A stretch of DNA of 64,000 bases from Adiantum capillus-veneris (Eukaryota; Streptophyta; Polypodiopsida; Polypodiales; Pteridaceae), in the NCBI GenBank assembly GCA_014529385.2, contig CM043970.1:63906996-63970995 (forward strand), written 5' to 3'. Shown in pieces: positions 61,960 through 64,000 of this stretch; positions within the stretch are counted from its first letter, which is position 1, and every line of letters starts with the position of its first letter. The notes below the pieces were generated by a model. It saw nothing but the letters and a program-made list of their open reading frames with translations. It made no database searches and had not been told where the DNA came from. Position numbers and translations under genes: made by a program.

Positions 61960-62860
61960 TTTGGCAAAGCTCACAATTGTCAGTGAATTATATTGATCAC
62001 CCCAAATTCTACAAAATGTTGCCATGCTCGTGTCGAGCCATGACATCACCGAGAAACCATAATTACATCAGCTATCTGTGGAGCCACCCCTAGCGGCCCA
62101 CCCCCTTATCCTTGATAAACGAGACCAATTATCATGTTCCGTTCCTCAGAGATCTTCCATTTCCCAATGGCCAAGATTCTTTCCCTGCTCTCTTGAATTA
62201 TCTTTGTGAACCTGACAGTTTACAAGGTGTTATCAAAAACCTGATTGTTCTTGGTCTTCCAGACCTATTTGAAGTAGCAGAGTCTGACAATTTGTGTCGC
62301 AATAAGCAACTCTTGTCTCTTGTACGCCTCCCCCCCCAAAAAAGGTCATTCTTAAAAAAATATATCTTCCAAGTCCTTTGGACCCATTGCAAATCTTTCC
62401 CGCCAGGCCACTGATCATCGAGCATTCCTTGAAGAGATGGGAAAGGTCTTTGCTAGCTATTCTGCACGGGAAGCATCTATCAGGGCCAATCCCTCTGGCG
62501 AGGATCTTCACCCCAGTCGGTAATGCTCCCCAAAGCACCTTCCAAGGGAAGATTTTCATATCTTGCGGCCAGTGCGGGCACCAAATGTTCTTGGTGACTG
62601 CCACCCATTTTGATTCTAGCCAATTCATGCCCCACTGCTTGTTCAACTAAGAGAACCAATCCAACATCGCCATAAATGTGTGGTATACTTCTTTTGTTCG
62701 AGGCTTCAAAAATTGTGTCCTTGGGCCAACGCCATGCTTTCCACTCAAATGCGGACTCAAACAAGATGGGTGTCAGATCCTGTCGATGCCTCAAAATAGG
62801 ACTTAAAACAAATTTTGTTTTCATGTCTTGCTAGGTGTGTCTTCATTTTTGGCTTTCTAA
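61960..62860 (-). pseudogene. L1-type LINE 3' end with zf-RVT domain, minus strand
   Basis: The zf-RVT domain is at 62,565-62,400 (DMKIFPWKVLWGALPTGVKI, CFPCRIASKDLSHLFKEC), nearly the same as at 18,331. The 3' terminus at ~61,960 has the family signature (minus strand TCACTGACAATTGTGAGCTTTGCC). One or more frameshifts are present. Confidence 0.8.
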
Positions 62861-63090
62861 AACAAGCCTTAGTGACTTAGGCATACATTTGACTTTTGCA
62901 TGAGAAACAATAAACATGTGAAACCTTCTCTAGTATTTTAGTTTGTGAATGGACCCTATCATTTAACATCATATAAGCCAACTCGTAGATGCTAGAAAAA
63001 ACACAAGATCATCCAAATGTTTGCAAGTTCATCAGCCTCTTAGTGCAACATCAAAAAATCAAGATCAATTTCTCACACTGAGATTGGGTC

Positions 63091-63840
63091 ATGAACAAAA
63101 TTAACAGCAAGATGAGGTGGGAGTATAGACTTCTCCCCTTCCATAATATAGTGAATGTGATTAACTTCTTCATGATTCTGCATATATCTTTTGTCTTGTC
63201 TAATTTGAAAATGGCCAAATGTAACTCAAAGGAATTTTTGAAACCTATTCAACAGTTCCTATGGAAAAACAACACAAAAGACACAACTCCATGGCACTGG
63301 GGAAAATGGGAATGGATGGAAAAACTCAAGGACCAAGGTGGCATTGGGATCATGGACCCAATGCTACAAGTAGAATCCATGTGTGCAAAGATTGTAGTCT
63401 CCTTAACAAAATAAAAGGTAGGATTGGGCAGTCATGGCTTGGGATATGATTGCCAAAGTAGAGCTTCTCTTGTAAGGAAGCCTATGGAATGAGGCAAAAG
63501 TCCATGAAAATTTCTAGCCCCAAGCTAAACCTTCTTGAAACTAGGGAGATTCACAAGGGAGATACTACGAAAGTGCGACAAAGTGGCATCATCACTAGAA
63601 TGGGGGAAGACCTTCAGATACTTTAGATGCCCTATCCTACACTCGTCCCTTTGGCTGTCCAAGCCAGGAGGAGGATCCTTGAATACCTTTTGGAGGGAAG
63701 TTGAATGAAAAAAGAATAATAAAGGGATCTCCAAGCTAGCACACTTCTTAAACAACAACAACTTCCATTGGACCCAAAAAAATTACATGAGCAAATCATG
63801 CACATATCGTGCCATGAGACTAAGACAAACCACTAAGTAT
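63091..63840 (+). pseudogene. LINE RT C-terminal region, plus strand
   Basis: KMRWEYRLLPFHNIVNVINF, KMAKCNSKEFLKPIQQFLW and DQGGIGIMDP align with 17,362-17,660; decayed frames continue to ~63,840 (TLVPLAVQ region, compare 17,900). It lies head to head with the LINE piece at 61,960-62,860, so the two are separate insertions or an inverted rearrangement. Confidence 0.8.
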
Positions 63841-64000
63841 TGGGCTTTTACAGGGATCCCTACCTACTACACAGATCAAAGACCATAATGTTCATAAATT
63901 TCGGGGCACCCCAACCCTCTACAGAGAAAAAAACACCCAAAAGGACACAACTAGAAAAACATATATGCCAAAAGAGTGGGGCCCAAGGGCCCCATCACCA
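63841..64000. other. Window end, no feature seen
   Basis: Probably decayed LINE sequence continuing beyond the window; nothing can be assigned. Confidence 0.3.

Overview
This is nuclear DNA of a land plant. It has spliced genes, Ty1/copia and Ty3/gypsy LTR retrotransposons of plant type (including a Tat-like gypsy with a second RNase H), an L1-type LINE with a zf-RVT tail, and more than twenty long (GA/CT)n tracts. The family of the transposase-like gene at 45.6-49.6 kb, which I recall mainly from invertebrate genomes, makes a seedless plant such as a fern possible, but that is a weak inference. I see no rRNA genes, no clear tRNA genes and no ordinary housekeeping genes. Nearly everything is mobile DNA.

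Layout. 0.6-1.3 kb is a gypsy-like 3' LTR, followed by a decayed copia pol with its 3' LTR (1.3-4.5). At 4.5-9.36 a minus-strand copia (5' LTR, PBS, gag, start of protease) is split by a complete 2.56-kb non-autonomous LTR element with a perfect AGTCG target duplication. A decayed minus-strand gypsy (9.36-12.2) and a copia RT/RNase H piece (12.6-13.5) follow. 13.5-17.0 is microsatellite-rich. A LINE 3' half (17.4-18.9) and a very decayed copia (19.8-21.3) come next. 22.3-27.9 holds two related gypsy-type LTRs with an unidentified 414-codon ORF between them. 26.3-35.6 is a nearly full Tat-like gypsy element on the minus strand.

The most interesting part is 35.77-51.30 kb. It appears to be one ~15.5-kb insertion into the 5' LTR of a copia element: LTR sequence stops at 35,771, resumes at 51,311, and the junctions share GACGGTGGT (or AAGAC, depending on the model). 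Inside are two convergent intron-containing genes. One (+) encodes a coiled coil, a RING-like Cys/His cluster, an 80-residue acidic repeat and a C-terminal FCP1/NIF (HAD-type) phosphatase-like domain. The other (-) encodes a protein with DFAENY...SDG...GHGKGEHDG motifs, resembling an unnamed family of probable RNase H-fold (DDE-type) transposases. Introns and spacers of both carry related TATAGCAC repeats. Near the right end is an array of six short hairpins with a conserved core and base-paired, covarying flanks. Together these make a candidate undescribed large mobile element. Both genes show breaks in this copy (one frameshift; two in-frame stops).

From 51.3 kb the interrupted copia continues (gag, zinc knuckle, protease, integrase, RNase H, 3' LTR to 55.35) with most of its reverse transcriptase deleted. 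The rest (55.35-64 kb) holds a gypsy RT remnant, microsatellite blocks with Helitron-like hairpin ends, SINE-like Pol III boxes and two LINE fragments in opposite orientation.
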